From assembly GCF_027580225.2 (NCBI RefSeq), contig NC_073354.2, forward strand, positions 30,152,001-30,216,000: a DNA stretch of 64,000 nt. Reading direction: 5' to 3'. A program made the position numbers and the translations under genes. Positions 62,840 to 64,000 of this stretch are shown piece after piece; the first letter of the stretch is position 1, and each line of letters starts with the position of its first letter. Below the pieces are notes generated by a model. It was not told the origin of the DNA, made no database searches, and saw nothing but the letters and a program-made list of their open reading frames with translations. Origin of the DNA: Misgurnus anguillicaudatus. Its lineage: Eukaryota > Chordata > Actinopteri > Cypriniformes > Cobitidae.

Positions 62840-64000
62840 CCACAAAACAGAAAAAGTTGGGACAATGTAGAAATTGTGAGTAAAAAAGGAATGGAATAAT
62901 TTACAAATCTCATAAACTTATATTTTATTCACAGTAGAATATAGATACCATATCAAATGTTGAAAGTAAGATATTTTGAAATGTCATGCAAAATATTGGC
63001 TCATTTTGGATTTCATGAGAGCTACACATTCCAAAAAAAGTTGGGACATGTACTGTAGCAATAAGAGGCCAGAAAATTTAAATGTACACATAAGGAACAG
63101 TTGAAAGACCAATTTGCAACTTATTAGGTCAATTGGCAACATGATTGGGTATAAAAAAGCCTGTCAGAGTAAGGGTTCGTAAGGGTCAAGGCTGGAAAAC
63201 CATACTGGATGCCCGTGATCTTCGGGCCCTAAGACAGCACTGCATCACATATAGGAATGCTACTGTAATGGAAATCACAACATGGGCTCTGGAATACTTC
63301 CAGAAAACATTGTCAGTGAACACAATCCACCGTGTCATTCGCTGTTGCCAGCTAAAACTCTGTAGGTCAAAAAAGAAGCCATATCTAAACATGATCCAGA
63401 AGCACAGGCCTTTTTCCTGGGCAAGGCTCATTTAAAATGGACTTTGGCAAAGTGGAAAACTGTTCTGTGGTCCAACGAATTAAAATTTGAAGTTCTTTTT
63501 GAAAAACTGGGATGCCATTTCATCCGGACTAAAGAGGACAATGACAACCCAAGTTGTTATTAGCGCTCATTTCAGAAGCCTGCATCTCTGATGGTATGGG
63601 GTTGCATGAGTACGTGTGGCATGGGCAGCTTACACATCAGGAAGGGCACCATCAATGCTGAAAGGTTTATCAAAGTTCTAGATACATATGATCCCATTCA
63701 GACGTTGACTCTTTCAGGGAAGACCTTGCATTTTCCAACATGACAATTCCAGACCACATACTGCATCAATTACAATGTCAAGACTGCGTAGAAGAAGGAT
63801 CTAAGTACTAAAATGGCCAGCCTGTAGTCCAGATCTGTCACCCACAGAAAACATTCGGCGGATCATAAAGAGGAAGATGTGACAAAGACCTAAGACAGAT
63901 GAGCAACTAGAAGCCTGTAATAGACAAGAATGGGACAACATTCTTATTCCTAAACATTGGTCCTCCTCCAGCTGTTCCTTATATGTACATTTAACTTTTC
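62840..64000 (+). pseudogene. Tc1/mariner element, decayed, cut by window end
   Basis: A probable terminal repeat starts near 62840 (CACAAAACAGAAAAAGTTGG). From 63145 a frame gives ARDLRALRQHCITYRNATV and SVNTIHRVIRCCQLKLCRSK. After a stop at 63433-63435, later frames give SLMVWGCMSTCGMGSLHIRK and NAERFIKVLD. Several stops and shifts. The 3' end is outside the window. Confidence 0.7.

Overview
The window is nuclear DNA from a teleost fish, most likely a cyprinid. The evidence is two spliced vertebrate genes with fish-like sequence, a tRNA-derived SINE with the usual fish 3' tail, and a very high density of fish-type DNA transposons and hairpin MITEs. All family assignments below come from reading the sequence, not from a database search.

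Layout. (1) 1-23.5 kb, + strand: the 3' part of reps1 (RalBP1-associated Eps15-homology protein). Fifteen coding exons (1239-19786) encode 536 residues: the second EH domain, proline-rich linkers and the C-terminal coiled coil. The 5' exons lie left of the window. Introns are packed with MITEs. The 3'UTR probably runs to an AATAAA at 23510 and contains two long inverted repeats carrying dense, strand-specific A-to-G substitutions. (2) 23.5-28.8 kb: intergenic, mostly transposon-derived. (3) 28.8-39.6 kb, - strand: a complete clusterin gene (clu) of eight coding exons. They join in frame to a 458-residue secreted chaperone with signal peptide, both five-cysteine clusters and the chain-cleavage site. 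Its 5.7-kb intron 7 is a stack of four nested transposons. A related 2.1-kb element lies just downstream of the gene. (4) 41.4-56.4 kb: a giant, about 15.0-kb CACTA/EnSpm-like DNA transposon. It has CACTGTAAAAAAT termini, a 2-bp TA target duplication, a 338-bp tandem array with splice signals and E-boxes at the left end, and a 75-bp tandem array at the right end. It encodes a C2H2 zinc-finger transposase (one frameshift) and a second spliced protein with a PB1/ubiquitin-like N-terminus. (5) 56.4-64 kb: no convincing host gene; MITEs, a SINE and two decayed Tc1/mariner copies, one cut by the window end.

How the parts relate. reps1 and clu are convergent (tail to tail), with polyadenylation signals about 5.3 kb apart. 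The giant element lies upstream of the clu start, about 1.8 kb from its ATG. Many small hairpin elements in both host genes begin CACTG and carry TA or TG 2-bp duplications, so they may be non-autonomous relatives of the giant element. The most notable signals are the A-to-G clusters in the reps1 3'UTR, the structured arrays and two-gene layout of the giant transposon, the tRNA-like module inside the duplicated 2.1-kb element, and THAP-like coding fragments in hairpins in and near clu.
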